Positions 23,501 to 35,133 of a stretch of DNA of 64,000 bases are shown here, one piece after another. The position numbers and the translations under genes were made by a program. The notes under the pieces are model-generated. The model ran no database searches and was not told where the DNA came from. It saw only the letters and a program-made list of their open reading frames with translations. Source of the stretch: Cytidiella melzeri (lineage: Eukaryota; Basidiomycota; Agaricomycetes; Polyporales; Irpicaceae); contig JABYQR010000079.1 in the NCBI GenBank assembly GCA_022592445.1, positions 1 to 64,000 of the forward strand. Reading direction: 5' to 3'. Within the stretch, counting starts at the first letter, position 1. The number at the start of each line of letters is the position of its first letter.

Positions 23501-23792
23501 TAGTACACACTGTTCCACCGATACGACAACCACCGGTATGTTTTCTGTTGCGCCGTCACAGAGGCTTCATTGTTGTCGAGCATCTATCATTCCTATCACT
23601 TCTATTGTACGCACTTGCCATCTGATTTCTGCTTGGGAACAAGTACATGTCGCGCAAACTGACTGGACTTCGGAGAATGTACTACAATGTTGTGACCAAT
23701 TTTACATGAATGCGTACCTACGACATTCAGACTTCGTGTTACTTCAACAGCTAGTACATAATTGGCGAAGATCTCAGTCAATCACAGTGTAA
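20595..23792 (+). pseudogene. Plavaka-family transposase, degraded
   Basis: The N-terminus carries a treble-clef or C2H2-like finger (HCG....TQGLKAHI.....AC) after MPPHW. The RNase H-fold core has the family hallmarks LASDKTQLSNFSGDKSAWPVYLTIGNI (first Asp region), YVADHPEQ.LVACCQENHCPKCL (second Asp plus Cys/His cluster) and TEGPERLHIDFAKLGYRAS (catalytic Glu region), and the C-terminus keeps WTSENVLQCCDQFYMNAYL. Introns of 52 nt lie at 21,157-21,208 and 21,524-21,575, with more near 23,120 and 23,361-23,414. Lesions: a shift near 20,606, a shift near 20,985, and an in-frame TGA at 22,437-22,439 with coding resuming directly in the same frame. The protein would otherwise cut and paste the surrounding element. 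It is very likely non-autonomous now. Confidence 0.85.
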
Positions 23793-23868
23793 ATATTTTC
23801 GTACTGCATCTACAGGCTCTACTGATATCTACGAAATTCTACTGGTATCTACGAGGACACCTGCGCAC

Positions 23869-26800
23869 TATTGGTTAGTATTGGTATTTGTTGGTAATGA
23901 ATGATATAGTCAGTGTTTGGGTGATTCAAGTTCAAGTCCTTGCTCAACTGAGTCTCTGATTGTCTTGCATTTATAGCTAACACATTGTAGAATGAACTCA
24001 TGAAGACACTAAGATGGTATGCATGACAATTGGTATGCACTATAAGTAGCATCACTGTATATGTTACCACCATCTCATTGGAGCTTGGTAAGTTCTGTTG
24101 TCTTGCAACTGGACAGTACTACTACCTAGACTTTGAACAAATTGGTACATGTATGCTAATACACACAGGTGGCCACAGCTGCAGTCAATGACATTTAATT
24201 GCTCCAGATAGACACACCATTGAGATACTCAATACCCTTGCCAAGCCTAATCTGTAACCACTCCTTTGAGATAACAGTCTTTGATGCCTTCCTGGCCCCA
24301 AGAGATGAGCGTGAGTCTCTCATAGTGTGCTTGCATGATGAGAATAGCCTCTCAACTGAGACACTGACACCAGGAATTGCAAGAATGTCTTGTGCAATGT
24401 GAGAGAGGGTGGGAAAGACCTTTGCATGACTCTACATAGGCAAGTTGGTTAGCAAGGACCACAATTTTGTCTTAAATGTGGTACATACCTTCCATCAAGT
24501 GAGTACATCCTCATCATCCTGAGGAGAATGTGCACCACTGAGGTAAAGCTCTATCTCAGTCTCCTGATGAGCAGCTGATGTGACTGATGCAAAGGCTATT
24601 GCATACGCAAAAACTGACTTGTTGGCTGGCTGTGCAGATGTGGGTGTGCTGGCAGACTGCAAGGTTATGGCAAGAGCAGAAGAATACTGGGTATAAACCT
24701 CTCTGAGAAGACGCTCTGCTTGAGCTGCTACTGCCTGATCCCAATCTGCTGTCTCAATATACTTCAGCCGGATAGATGGCTGAAGGACTGTGGTTTCAGA
24801 GTCATGTCCATGCAGCCTGAATAGCCTAGTGTATATGTACTTACCAGCAGCTAGAAGGGGGAACCTTTTCTTTAACACAACCTGCATATGCTTATCAAGC
24901 GTTGAAAGTGCCATGGACAATGCCTCTGTCAGATTTGGAGCTGAAAAGTGTGCATCAAGACAACAACTACTGAGATGGTTTTCAAGATGCTTATAGAGTG
25001 GGAGAAGTTGTGGAAGTGATGGAACTCTCTTATGTGATAGACTGCCTGTGAATTCTTTGAATGGCTGTTGAGGTGAAGTGAGAGACAATCAAACAACAAC
25101 TAATGATAGCCTAACTGACTGCTAGTATTTCCACCAGATTTTCTACAAAGGGCAACCCTTTGGGATCAATGTATAACTTGGCTTACTTCTAAACAGCTGC
25201 TGCTCTTTTCTTGCCTTGTAGCCCATCAGGCATTCTGTTAACCCAGAACTTGATAGCCTAGGGTAAAATTAGTACAGAGTCAAAGTTTTCTGGAGAATGC
25301 CAAGAATGCACATACCTTTCAAAGAAGAATGCCCTGCTCAATCTCTGCCAGAGTTGCGCTCCACCGGATGGGCATACCATATATAAGATGAAGATGATGA
25401 TGCTCTGTGCTGCACATTTTCTGGATAATCTGATGCATTTTCTTGCACTGTGGCTCACTTTGCAGAACATCTACCACAATAGCATGGAGCTGACCACTTT
25501 ATTAGCTCAAGTAATTTAAGGAACAGTGTCTTACCTTATCAGCAACAGTTGGTTGCTGTTTTGCTTTTCCTGACATCTTCTTAGTACTAGTGACTGCCTC
25601 TCTATGTCCTCATCACTGCTGACAATTCTAGCCTCAGACAACTCTGAGTGAGTATCACTCTCATTGTTATCTTGTAGCTTCTCCTGTTCAGAGACCTCTC
25701 AGTTTAACACAGTTTCTCCAGCCTCATCTTCTGCTTCATTGACAAGTACCTCACGAGCACAAAGGTACAGATTTTCCTCTTCTGGGCTCACTTCTAGTTC
25801 AAGGCCAAATAGTAGCTCTCTTCTGATAGTTAATGTGCTGTCAAGCTGTGAGAAAATATGGCAACATGCAGTCTGTAAGAGGCACTTCAGACAATCAAGA
25901 TAGCTACACAACACTATTAACCTTGTATGGGTACTTGAGCAGTACAGAACAGAGGCGGTTCAAATGATGAAGGTAGCTATGCAACATCATAAAACTGTAC
26001 ATGAATGCATGAGCAGTGTCAAATGTAGGGAACAGGCTGCATAAGTGGAGAGACAAAGATCACACAAACATAGCTAGAACTTTATGAAACTTGTATGATT
26101 ACATAAGCGGTGCAAAAAGGGGTAATGCAAATGATCAAGGTAGCTACAGATCACTAAAAACTTTGTATGGGTGCATGAGCAATGCAAAATGTAGAAAGCA
26201 GGCTATACAAGTAGAGAAAACAAAGATCAACCAAACATAGTTGCAACCCTATGAAACTTGTATGAATCCATGAGCAGTGCAAAACAGAGGCAGTACAAAT
26301 GATTAAGGTAGCTTCACAACATGAAAACTTGTATATAGATGCATGAGCAGTGCAGAACATAGGGAACAGTCTGTATCAGTGGATAGACAAAGATCAAACA
26401 AACATAGCTAAAACACATAGTCGCAACACTATGAAACGTGTATGAATCCATGAGCAGTGCAAAACAGAGGCAGTACATATGATTAAGGTAGCTACACGAC
26501 ATGGAAACTTGTATACGGATGCATGAGCAGTGCACAAGATAGGGAACAGTCTGTGTAAGTGAAGAGACCAAGATATAAATTAAAAAAAAACACAGCTGGA
26601 ATGTTAACAAACTTGTATGAGTACATGAGCAGTGCAAAAAAAGGCAGTACAAATGATTAAGGTAGCTATGCAGCATTGAAAAACTGTGTATGGGTGCATG
26701 AACATTGCAAAATGTAGGAAAGAGGCTGTACATACATGCATGTGCACAAAACTTTTCACATGCGTAATATTCCAGAATACCATTAAATACAGGAATAGTA

Positions 26801-26934
26801 TTGTATTGTAATGTATTGTATTGTATTTAATAGTAATCATATTCCAAAATTTTCTCCACAAGAGAGTATTTAATGGGTATTTAATGATATTCTGAGATTA
26901 TATTGCATTATAATGGTATTTTTGCAGAGCACTA
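23869..26934 (-). mobile_element. hAT transposon, copy A, 3' truncated
   Basis: The 5' terminal repeat at 26,934 reads TAGTGCTCTGCAAAAATACC on the minus strand, identical to the start of copy B at 36,568. The element contains the transposase remnant and five subterminal ~175-bp tandem units (landmark GGTAGCT at about 25,969, 26,138, 26,308, 26,487 and 26,660). The 3' end is lost. Alignment with copy B stops at about 23,869, some 150 bp before the expected terminal repeat, where the Plavaka end begins. The flank at 26,935 is an LTR2 fragment, so this hAT had inserted into an LTR2 copy. Confidence 0.8.
24199..25914 (-). pseudogene. hAT-family transposase, degraded
   Basis: The C-terminal dimerisation domain of hAT transposases is plain at 24,450-24,199: FPTLSHIAQDILAIPGVSVS, then VERLFSSCKHTMRDSRSSLG and KEWLQIRLGKGIEYLNG, ending in a stop. 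Upstream exons encode a helical segment with LPQLLPLYKHLENHL and ETEIELYLSGAHSPQDDEDVLT. A TGA at 24,495-24,497 interrupts the domain. Copy B has TGG here (LTWWK), so this is a point nonsense mutation of a conserved Trp. The join across GTATGT..TATGTAG removes a normal intron. Coding similarity continues towards 25,500 (LIYGMPIRWSATLAEIEQ) with further stops. The domain before that is too decayed to place the start. Confidence 0.8.
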
Positions 26935-27010
26935 CTCTAGATAGGCGCCTAATGCTGTAAACTTGTGACTATGTTGGAAAAATTCAGTCTTTTTTGGACT
27001 ATCCATGTCA
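26935..27010 (+). repeat. LTR2-family fragment
   Basis: CTCTAGATAGGCGCCTAA through GGACTATCCATGTCA matches 45,318-45,390 of the LTR2 solo LTR. It is the remaining flank of the LTR2 copy into which hAT copy A inserted. Confidence 0.7.
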
Positions 27011-27039
27011 ATGACAGAATGACTTATCAAATCATATAT

Positions 27040-27435
27040 TCTGACCAAGTTAATAATGTCAGCTGTTACCTGTCACCAAAGTACTTATGAAAGTGAGTGA
27101 TTTAAATATATTGCAAAAGCCGTTACTGGTAACATAGTTGCTTATGGGGGTGGATAATGGGGTCACATTGGTAACAAAAGCTGTTACCAAGAACAACATT
27201 ACTTATCAAATTGAAAGTTGCTAGTGAGAATTGTTACCAGTAACATCAAAGTAAGTAATGAGGGAACATTAGTAACAAAAGTTGTTACCAACAACAAAAT
27301 TACATATCAAAGTGAGTAGGTCAAACACATTGGTAACAAAATTACTTCTGTGAGTGGGTAATCAGGGCACATTGATCATAAAACTTGTTACCAATAACAA
27401 AGTCACTTATAAAAGTGGGTAATCCAAAAACATTA
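27040..27435. repeat. 61-bp tandem repeat, left block
   Basis: Units of about 61-64 bp with the landmarks ACATTAGTAACAAAAGTTG, TTACCAATAACAAA and CTTATCAAAGTGGGTAAT. The array is interrupted at 27,436 by the Ulp-transposase element and resumes at 32,239. Confidence 0.75.
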
Positions 27436-30400
27436 CTGTACTATTTCGACCATAGCGGGGCCGGGTGTGACCTGTGACAGTGTATGATGTTAGATTTTAA
27501 CAACATATGGTAGGTGGGACGTGTGACACCGTTAGTTATAACAACATACAAGCGTAACGGAGTAGAATAGGTGCTGATTTCGGATATTTGCGGCGGCCGT
27601 ATATGGATATACATAGCGCTCAGATGCGAGCTGTGGCCACTGCATTTTTGCAAACCACAACTCGGTCGGATTTACTTAGTTAAAAAAATAGAGAGCTCCA
27701 GACCGTATTTAGAACATGTGAAAAAAATGTGGACAGCGGAAGTGACAAAAACATGAGTCCATAACCCTTTCAAGTGGACCACTCAAAGCTTGAGCGGCCT
27801 TGTCTCATTGTGTTGCATGCGGCGGGGCCTAAATCCCGACACGCAAAAGCCTAAAACTTTTCTACACTAAGAGCAAATGAAATCTGTGGTTCATCAGTCT
27901 CTCACCCATCCATGGCTACTGAACAAGACAACACTGACCTCACTCAATCGCCTTCACCGGCTAAGACTGTGCTTCAGATTCCAGCATCGGTTCGAAAAGT
28001 TATCCTTCCACCCGACTCACTTCCTATTGTGTTGCTTATGCGGTTCTCAGTCCTACCTGGCCCTTGCCCAATCCTCAGTCCAGAGCTGTACCACCCAGAG
28101 GCTTGGATTTCTATTGAGCAGCCAAGCTCGACATTTCAGCCGCAACATCTACAGCAGCTCGCATTGCCTCCGATTGTGGTTGTTCGTGCCTAGAGAAGGT
28201 TTTATTGAGCAAACATCTGGCTGTACTGGCGGGATCCATCCTTGCTGCGCATCGACTCGAAGGATCTGACGTACCAAGATGTCTCCCGTTGTGGGTGGTA
28301 ACATACTGGAAAGATGTGTACCGGGTCCGGGTTGCTCAGCAGACATGGAAGGTGGGAGTGGAGTGGGCACAACACCGGACGGAAGGTTGTACGCATGGGC
28401 GTAAGGTGATGGAGTTACTAAAGCAGAACCTGGCCTACTTAGGATGGAATGATACGCTGCGGGGAACTGTACGCACATCAACCTCGTTGACAACTGTTAC
28501 GGACCACATGCATGCGTACTTGTCAAACTCTCGCTTAACCGGTTCACACATTGATCAGTTGCTTGCACAACTGAGAACACAACTCGATAGCATACCTGAA
28601 AGAGGATGGTTCACTCCTCATTCTATTGTTGGACCCGACTTCTTGGCCACTGTCATTACTGCATCTAATGACTCTCTGGACAATGTGCAGAATTTGTCGA
28701 AATACCGCACCTTTCGCTTGCTCGAGTTCGACCTGGTGAATGAGCACTGTGAAACCTTGGGGGGCATCGCATACATAAACAACAACCACTATACCTTTAT
28801 CGTCATTTGCCCAAGTGACACCTACGTCGGATACGGAGACTCTATGCACACAGACATGCTGAAGGATCTTCGCCGAGCAGTCCTATGGTGGATCACCAGG
28901 TTGATTGACCAGGGACTGCAATGCAATAAGAACGTACCTGTTGACCAGTGGCTTTGTCGCCTTCCCATCACCTCTCAAGCTCCGTACGATAGCTTTTCGT
29001 GCAGGATGCTAGCTGTGAACGCCCTTACGCATCACTACATTCCCGATGTTGAACTTGTAAACCGTCTCGCAACTCGCTAGCTATCGAGCGAATTGCTGCG
29101 TTCAACGACATCTGTCGGATTCATCTAGATGCGGTCAGTGATTCTCGACTGTTACAAAGTAAAAACTGACGCTTACCTTTTCCAATAGTTACCCACCGCA
29201 GACACTGATCTGTCGAGCTTTACCAGCCTATCTATTAATGCACAGTTCACGTTTGAGCATCATGCGCCTATCTTTGAGGGCACCGTACACCTCCAGACAC
29301 CTGACAGCTTGAGCAGCTTAGCTCCGAGCTTGCAGAACTCTTCTGAATCAATATCTGCTGTTCCTGTTCTAGAGCGTCAGCGGTCTTTCAATGCCAGAGA
29401 CAGTATTGAAGAAGATCAGCAGGACGTACCATCACACAAGCGGGCCCGTTGCTTTTCTGCATCCTCTAACTCCCAGTCCGATGTTGTCAATTCTCCTGAA
29501 AACAAGTTGTTGACCCCATCTATCCCACCTTCATCATTTGCAACATCTACTCGCTCGACAATTAAAGCAATTGGCAGCAGCCTTGGTGCTACAATGACAG
29601 GCAAGTTATCGAGGGAGGTCAAGAAGGTAGCTGTTTGGCTCACTCACCCAGCTTTCTCGGGATTCAAGCCAATCACTCGAGAGGAGTTGCACGAGAGAAC
29701 CCGGTTGGAGGGGATTGCAAAGAATGAGAGGCGTGCTGAATTGTTGCAGCGTGAGGAGGAAATAGCAAGAAGGCGGAAGGAGACAGAGCGTGAGGGTAAT
29801 AGAGTTCGCAAAGCACAAGAACGGGAGCGGAAACGCTGCTTGGCTGCTTCTTTGGCTGTTGACAAAGAAGTCAGCAAGGCGTCAGTTGGTACAAAGGTCA
29901 GTCAGAACAGCTGTCAATCTGTCATTCAAGATGTACGATAGTTGGCTACAGATTCGGAAGCTACAAAAAGCGATGACATTTCTGAAGGGTTACCATCTCG
30001 CAGTGATATTGCTGAGGAATTGCGACTGTTTTGCCAGTTGAAGAAGGTGATAGACGAGAAGAAAACAGAGACGAGAGGCCGAAAGAAGAATCTTCAACTT
30101 GATGAGCAGAAAGCAAAGCATGTTAACTGGTCCAATCCACTGCTTTGGTGTCAGATCAATCTCGCAGCGCGTTCTGTTGGCTATCCATGGAGTCCAAAAG
30201 AAATTGTCTCCCGCCTACGAAAGGATAACCCCATCTTCATGAAACTTGACGAGCGTTGAATCTCCGAGTGGCGAGATACAGACATCAATGATTGCCTGGT
30301 ATGGACGGATGCAGTCCTCAAGCGTCTTGAGAAGAAACACAGGGCTGGTGGGGAGGTGACACGTGTTGGAGTTTTTGTGAGTCAAACATCTTCCCCAGTA

Positions 30401-32238
30401 GTCAGATCGGTGCTTATAAGAATACAGCACGCCTACCCTGAGCTCACGAAACTTATCGTTGCGGTGCTTCAAGAGCTGCGTAAAGCATCAACAACAGTTG
30501 ACGTGCCGACAACGCGTGCTGTCATGATTGGCTATATTACGCAGCATGCACCGGAGATCTTCGAGAAGGAGGGGAACGATGGCCGTTGTTTCAAATGCTC
30601 AGAAGCTTTTGTTCGCGCCTTCCTGAGAAATTCGATGGACTGGTCTGTACGAAAGTCAACTCGCGCCGGTCAGAAGGTCCCTGTGAACGCAGACGTACTT
30701 TTGAAGAAGTCCTTCCTTCGCGCTAGTGCCGCGGTCCGGGATGGGAAGATTCAGGCATGCTTTATTGTGAATACCGATCAGACTCAATGCGTCTATAGCC
30801 ACGACACCTCGAAAACCTGGACAAAGAAAGGAGAGAAGCAAATTGCAGTGGCTGGGAAAGAAGAAAAACGCGCCTTTACACTTGTAGTTGGACTTTCTCA
30901 GAGCGGAGACCTTCTGCCGTTTCAGGCCATCTATCAAGGTGCTAATGAGCGACAATCGCTCCCCAAGAAGTCTGCTGACCCTGCGCTGGCACCGATCTGG
31001 GACGATGCCATGGCTCTTGGTATCCGTTTTGAGCTTTCGAAGACGTCGACATACTGGTCAACGCAAGCTACAATGCAGAGCTACGTTACTCACGTGTTGT
31101 CCCTTACTTTGAGAAGCACAAACTTCGCCTTGCCCTTCCAATCAGCACTGTCTCTGGGTCATCGATGTGTGGTCTGTACATCGTTCCCTTGAGTTCCGCA
31201 AGTGGCTATGGGAAACGTACCCATGGATAACACTAACTTCATCCCCGGTGGTTGCACAGGACTGTGGCAGGCAGCAGATGTCGGCATTCAGCGGCCACTC
31301 AAGCACGCCATTTGTCGGAGCGCGCACTACCACGTCGTTCAAGAGACAATGCAGCAACTTCAAGCCGGAGTTTCTGCAGACAAGATCAGGTTCGACACAA
31401 AAATCGGTGTGCTACGAGACCGTTCAGTTGAGTGGCTAGTGAACGGCTATCGTGCAATTAACAAAGCAGATCTGGTACAAAAGGTCAGTGTTGTCGTTTT
31501 GGTCTGCGTGGAAACTGCGCAAAGCTAATCATGTCATGTAGGCTTGGGAAATGTGTCGCGTACCTGACACAACGTTCAACTTCTCACATGCAAGCTTGGA
31601 CAGCGAAGAAGCCCGCCAAGCTCTCAACGCGCTTGCGCGAGACGATCCGGATTTCTATTCAGAGATCACAAGCGGAAAGAGCGAAAATTCGGTGCCCAAT
31701 GAAGCTCAGAAGGTGGTAGAAGATGAGACGAAGGTTTGGGATCTTAGTGATGGTACCGGTGATGATGTGAGCCTCACAATGAGCACTGTCATTGCTCGGA
31801 CGGTTGCTCCGGAGACCAATGGCAGTGCACTTGATGATGGATTGAACACGGGCGAGGATGAGGGCAGTTCAGACGAAGAATATCAACCTCCTGCGAAATA
31901 CTCGCGATCGCGAGCTTCGGATGTGGCGGAACAGCAAACGGACATGGAAGGCGGCCGAGAGGCGGGCAGGAGGGTGCGTGTTGCTAACAAGCGCTATAAT
32001 AACGCTTCGTGGACTCACTGTGATGCGGAGGACGACGAGAATCTGTAGTGTTGGGCCTGTTTATATGTATACTTGCTCTCTAAACACTCTCCATGCGCCG
32101 CAGGCCATGAAAATTAAGCCTGCGGAAAGTTCGATTTTTTGACAACACGACCCCCCTGTGACCTGTGACTTCTGCCATTTAACATCATTGGAGGGCCTCC
32201 TGTGACCCGTGACACCCGTTACGGTCGTAATAGTACAG
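27436..32238 (+). mobile_element. DNA transposon with Ulp1-like protease and pogo-like transposase
   Basis: 4,803 bp bounded by imperfect inverted ends: left CTGTACTATTTCGACCATA, right (reversed) CTGTACTATTACGACCGTA. A TA lies on each side (27,434-27,435 and 32,239-32,240). Deleting the element plus one TA restores an uninterrupted ACAT-TA-GTAACA satellite unit, which is strong evidence for the boundaries and for TA-targeted insertion as in Tc1/mariner/pogo. Subterminal GTGACCTGTGAC motifs are repeated near both ends. The single gene inside is degraded. Confidence 0.8.
27912..32048 (+). pseudogene. Ulp1-like cysteine protease fused to DDE transposase, degraded
   Basis: An N-terminal ~95-residue exon (ATG 27,912) shifts frame near 28,180 into a domain with a Ulp1/C48-like catalytic arrangement: NNNHYTFIVICP (His), YVGYGDSMH (Asp), and DSFSCRMLAVNAL (Cys) near the end. 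After a frameshift near 29,065, AIERIAAFNDICRIHLDA joins across a GTCAGT..CAATAG intron (about 29,136-29,189) to a disordered, coiled-coil basic region with a KRARC patch and RRRKETEREGNRVRK. The DDE_1 (pogo-like) domain follows: FIVNTDQTQCVYS (Asp), HCLWVIDVWSVHRSLEF (Asp), GGCTGLWQAADVGIQRPLK (Asp). An acidic tail follows a normal intron near 31,483-31,540. Lesions: TAG 29,939-29,941 and TGA 30,257-30,259, both followed by coding in the same frame, and a frameshift near 31,105. Protease and transposase share a frame, so one fusion protein is the simplest ancestral state. Confidence 0.75.
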
Positions 32239-32795
32239 TAGTAACATAGTTATTACCAATAACAAAATTACTTATCCAAAGTAATCTGGGCCAGTGGATA
32301 ATAAAAGTTGTACCTAATAACACAATTCCTTATCAAATTGGCTGATTCCAGCACATTAGTCAAACAGTTACTTATCAAGGTGGGTAATGCAGGCACATTA
32401 ACGACAAATGTTTTACCAATCATAAATTACTTATGAAAGTGAGCGATCTAAACACATTGGTAATGAAAGTTGTTACCAGTGACAAAATCACTTACTGAAA
32501 TGGGTAATCCAAACATGTTAGTAGCAAAAGTTGTTACCAGTAACAAATTTAGTTATCAAAGTGAGTGTTTCAAACACATTGGTAAAAAAAATTGTTAACA
32601 GTAATATGATTACTTATGAAAGTTGGTAAACCAGACGCATTAGTAACAAAAGTTGTTACCAATGACAAAGCTACTTAACAAGGTAAGTATGCTAAGCAAT
32701 TTAGTAACAACAATTGGTACCAATAACAAAAATACTTATCAAAGTGGGTTATACAAGGCACATTAGTAACAGAAGTTGTGACCAATGACAAAAGT
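32239..32795. repeat. 61-bp tandem repeat, right block
   Basis: Continues the array of 27,040-27,435. Landmark ACATTAGTAAC-type sites occur about every 61 bp (32,395, 32,455, 32,516, 32,577, 32,637, 32,697, 32,760). Confidence 0.75.
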
Positions 32796-34205
32796 CCATT
32801 GATGCTTGCTTGTCTCATGGATGAACTTATCACATAACATGAGTTACATGAGACCTCAAATAAGCATATAGTAGGAGGACTGTCAGGCAATTGAAGACAG
32901 GAATTTGCTGCTTAAGCACTACTTGACAAAATCACTTAATTGAGATTCATAAAAAAATACCCAAAGGTGTTCGTGGTAATCATTGCATATCATCATGTTG
33001 ACATGCCAGAGGGATAGAACATATTTAAAACTCTGCCACAAACGTTGAAGTGGAATGGTAAAGATGTTTACAGCATTGGGGATGTGTTTGAAGAGGCAGT
33101 CTGGCAAGTATTGAACAGAACTGAGGGAGATAAAATACAAATAAGACAGTCAATCATACATTGGAAGATCAACCAAGTAAACATATAAATGCCACAGTAG
33201 ACTGGTTTGTACCTGCTCAAGTCAAAACTGAAATCAAACGTCTTAGTGAGGTGGAAGGTATAAAATCATTCAACAAGGGTAGAAAGGACTTAGAAAAAGT
33301 AAAATACCCAACCAAGCCCATAAGACACAAAAAAACAATTTGAACCCAGTACTATCCAATTGACTTGGTCTCAAGGACTAATTGATTATATAGTTGGGCA
33401 CATGATAGCTTGTTTACTACACTTATCAACATCAAGACTAAGGACAGTGATACATGAACAAAATCAACTCCGACAGGCAATAGTTACTTGACAGTGCTTT
33501 GTGATATCTTTATAGATCTGCATATTGAGATAGTGATGTTGAAGATGGTACAACCGTTAATCAAGATTGCCTGCATCAAGATCTACCAGAATTATCTTTC
33601 AGAGATGCAACTGGTAACAATATAGGAGAACTGTGTGAGTATATGTTGTTACCAGTTACAAGCTCAAAACTTAGTGATATACTGTGATATATTTTGACGT
33701 GGAATTAAATCATATGCTAGATCTACTCTATGGTGCTGTGCAAAGAATAGCTGGAAGGATGAATCAAGTGTAATGGCTCATGTTACGGGAAAGCTTTTTC
33801 CAGCTGGAAGAATACTTTGAGGCACATCACATTAAAGAAAAAGTGCACCTGCTATCATAGAGGTAATGATGTTTTATTCAAATCTGAACATATCATGCAG
33901 GCTAGTAGATATGAATTTCACTTGCATGGAATTAACTACATGGTGACAGCCATTCCACTTGCCATACTATTGATAACAATGCTCATACATTGTTTCACAA
34001 TGGTATACACACTGATAGACATACTGAACGAAATGGTCACACTACAGAAATAAAACTTGATCTGTCAATAGCAGTTGATTGAGGATGCAAATGTTCAGTT
34101 GCAATATATACATGCTCTACTATAGACTAAACACATTTTTATCCAAGATGTACAACATTCAAATCACATTTTGTGCTTCAGGAATTGTATCTTGCCATTT
34201 GCTGG
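32796..34205. other. Unassigned AT-rich stretch
   Basis: No ORF, intron pattern or recognisable element end supports a gene. It is AT-rich with short direct repeats and is probably old transposon-derived sequence. Confidence 0.3.
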
Positions 34206-34218
34206 CCCTACTCCCGCA

Positions 34219-34386
34219 AGTATATAGAGGCACTCCTGAGGGCATATCCCCCCAGTCTTATCCACTCTGTTGATAAAGGACTACTTCGTACTCCCCAGTA
34301 CTCACTCTCACCAACACTCTACTCTCTATCTTTCTATCTCCCCCTCAAGTTAACCACTTATATGGTGAGTGTAACGTTAACTGTTA
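34219..34386 (+). mobile_element. Truncated LTR1, 3' portion
   Basis: AGTATATAGAGGCACTCC through CTGTTACA matches the last ~170 bp of LTR1 copies 1 and 2. The 5' part of the LTR, including the GCGCTTATC minisatellite, is absent. Confidence 0.75.
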
Positions 34387-35133
34387 CAGCTCTAGTGGTG
34401 TATGTTTGGCTTATGTGCACCCCTAGCTTTTGCTGGCGCCTTTCAACATTTATGGGGGAAGAAAGTGGATGTCAGCGTGCTCGGCTGAGAAAATTGAGAC
34501 AGAGCTGAATTCAAACTTCACGAGTGCTTGTCGGAGCCCAGGATCTTATCCAGCCTGCTTGGTGTTGTTGTTCAAATAGGTCTTGAGGGGTGTAGCTCAA
34601 TGCCAAATGTGATAATAACTCATATTTCTGTGTACATTGCAGCCCCAGAATGTGCCAATCAATTCAATGTCAGACTAATCTCACCACTCAACATTTCCCA
34701 TTTTGAACAAAATGCAACTCAGACTTAACATGAACACTCTGAAGACGACGCCAGGCAGGCTGGCAAACAAGATGGTGGGAATTCTTGGTCAGCATTTCAC
34801 ATGCTGTGTGATTTTGCTCTTGTCACATCCAGGACACCTGACAGTGACCATGCTATCATGTGTATGATGTGTTGCACTTGATTCCTTCTTCAGCCCAGAT
34901 AACATCTACCTCTACTACACTCAGATTGACAGCTGGGCGCACCTGCTCCTGAGAACAGCTACTGGTGCAGAATCCGCGCAGGGTCACTATCAAAGAGAGC
35001 TACAAGCAGGGTGAAAAGGACAGGAGTTTGTTCCTGTATCCAGCGCACCATGCTACCGATGGTGAGGTTGTCAAACTGTTTAGCATGGGCATTGTTGTGG
35101 AAACAGAGCTCAACACAGTAAATAGGGACACAA
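34387..35133. other. Unassigned sequence
   Basis: No gene supported. A 42-bp segment near 34,560-34,600 (TTCAAATAGGTCTTGAGGGG) resembles 8,545-8,580, just after the unknown gene. At 34,744-34,763 lies GACGACGCCAGGCAGGCTGG, which recurs exactly at 48,267-48,286. Confidence 0.35.

Larger units (their letters stand above)
17790..23868. mobile_element. Plavaka-type (CACTA-like) DNA transposon with two divergent genes
   Basis: The limits are approximate. The unit contains a minus-strand DUF6532-like gene (18,461-20,374) and a plus-strand transposase (20,595-23,792). Both ends carry inward-facing GTAG-type subterminal repeats: left at 17,790-18,000 (CCGTAGC, CTGTAGCA repeated), right at about 23,805-23,855 (TCTACGA, TCTACTG on the plus strand). 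Such subterminal arrays are usual for CACTA-like elements. I could not define exact terminal inverted repeats or a target duplication. The right end abuts the truncated hAT copy at 23,869. Confidence 0.6.

Noticed and set aside
26154..26861. Cys/His/Tyr-rich minus-strand ORFs and their plus-strand counterparts at 36,757-37,251
   Set aside because: They are translations of the hAT subterminal 175-bp tandem repeats and change with repeat number; no coding evidence.
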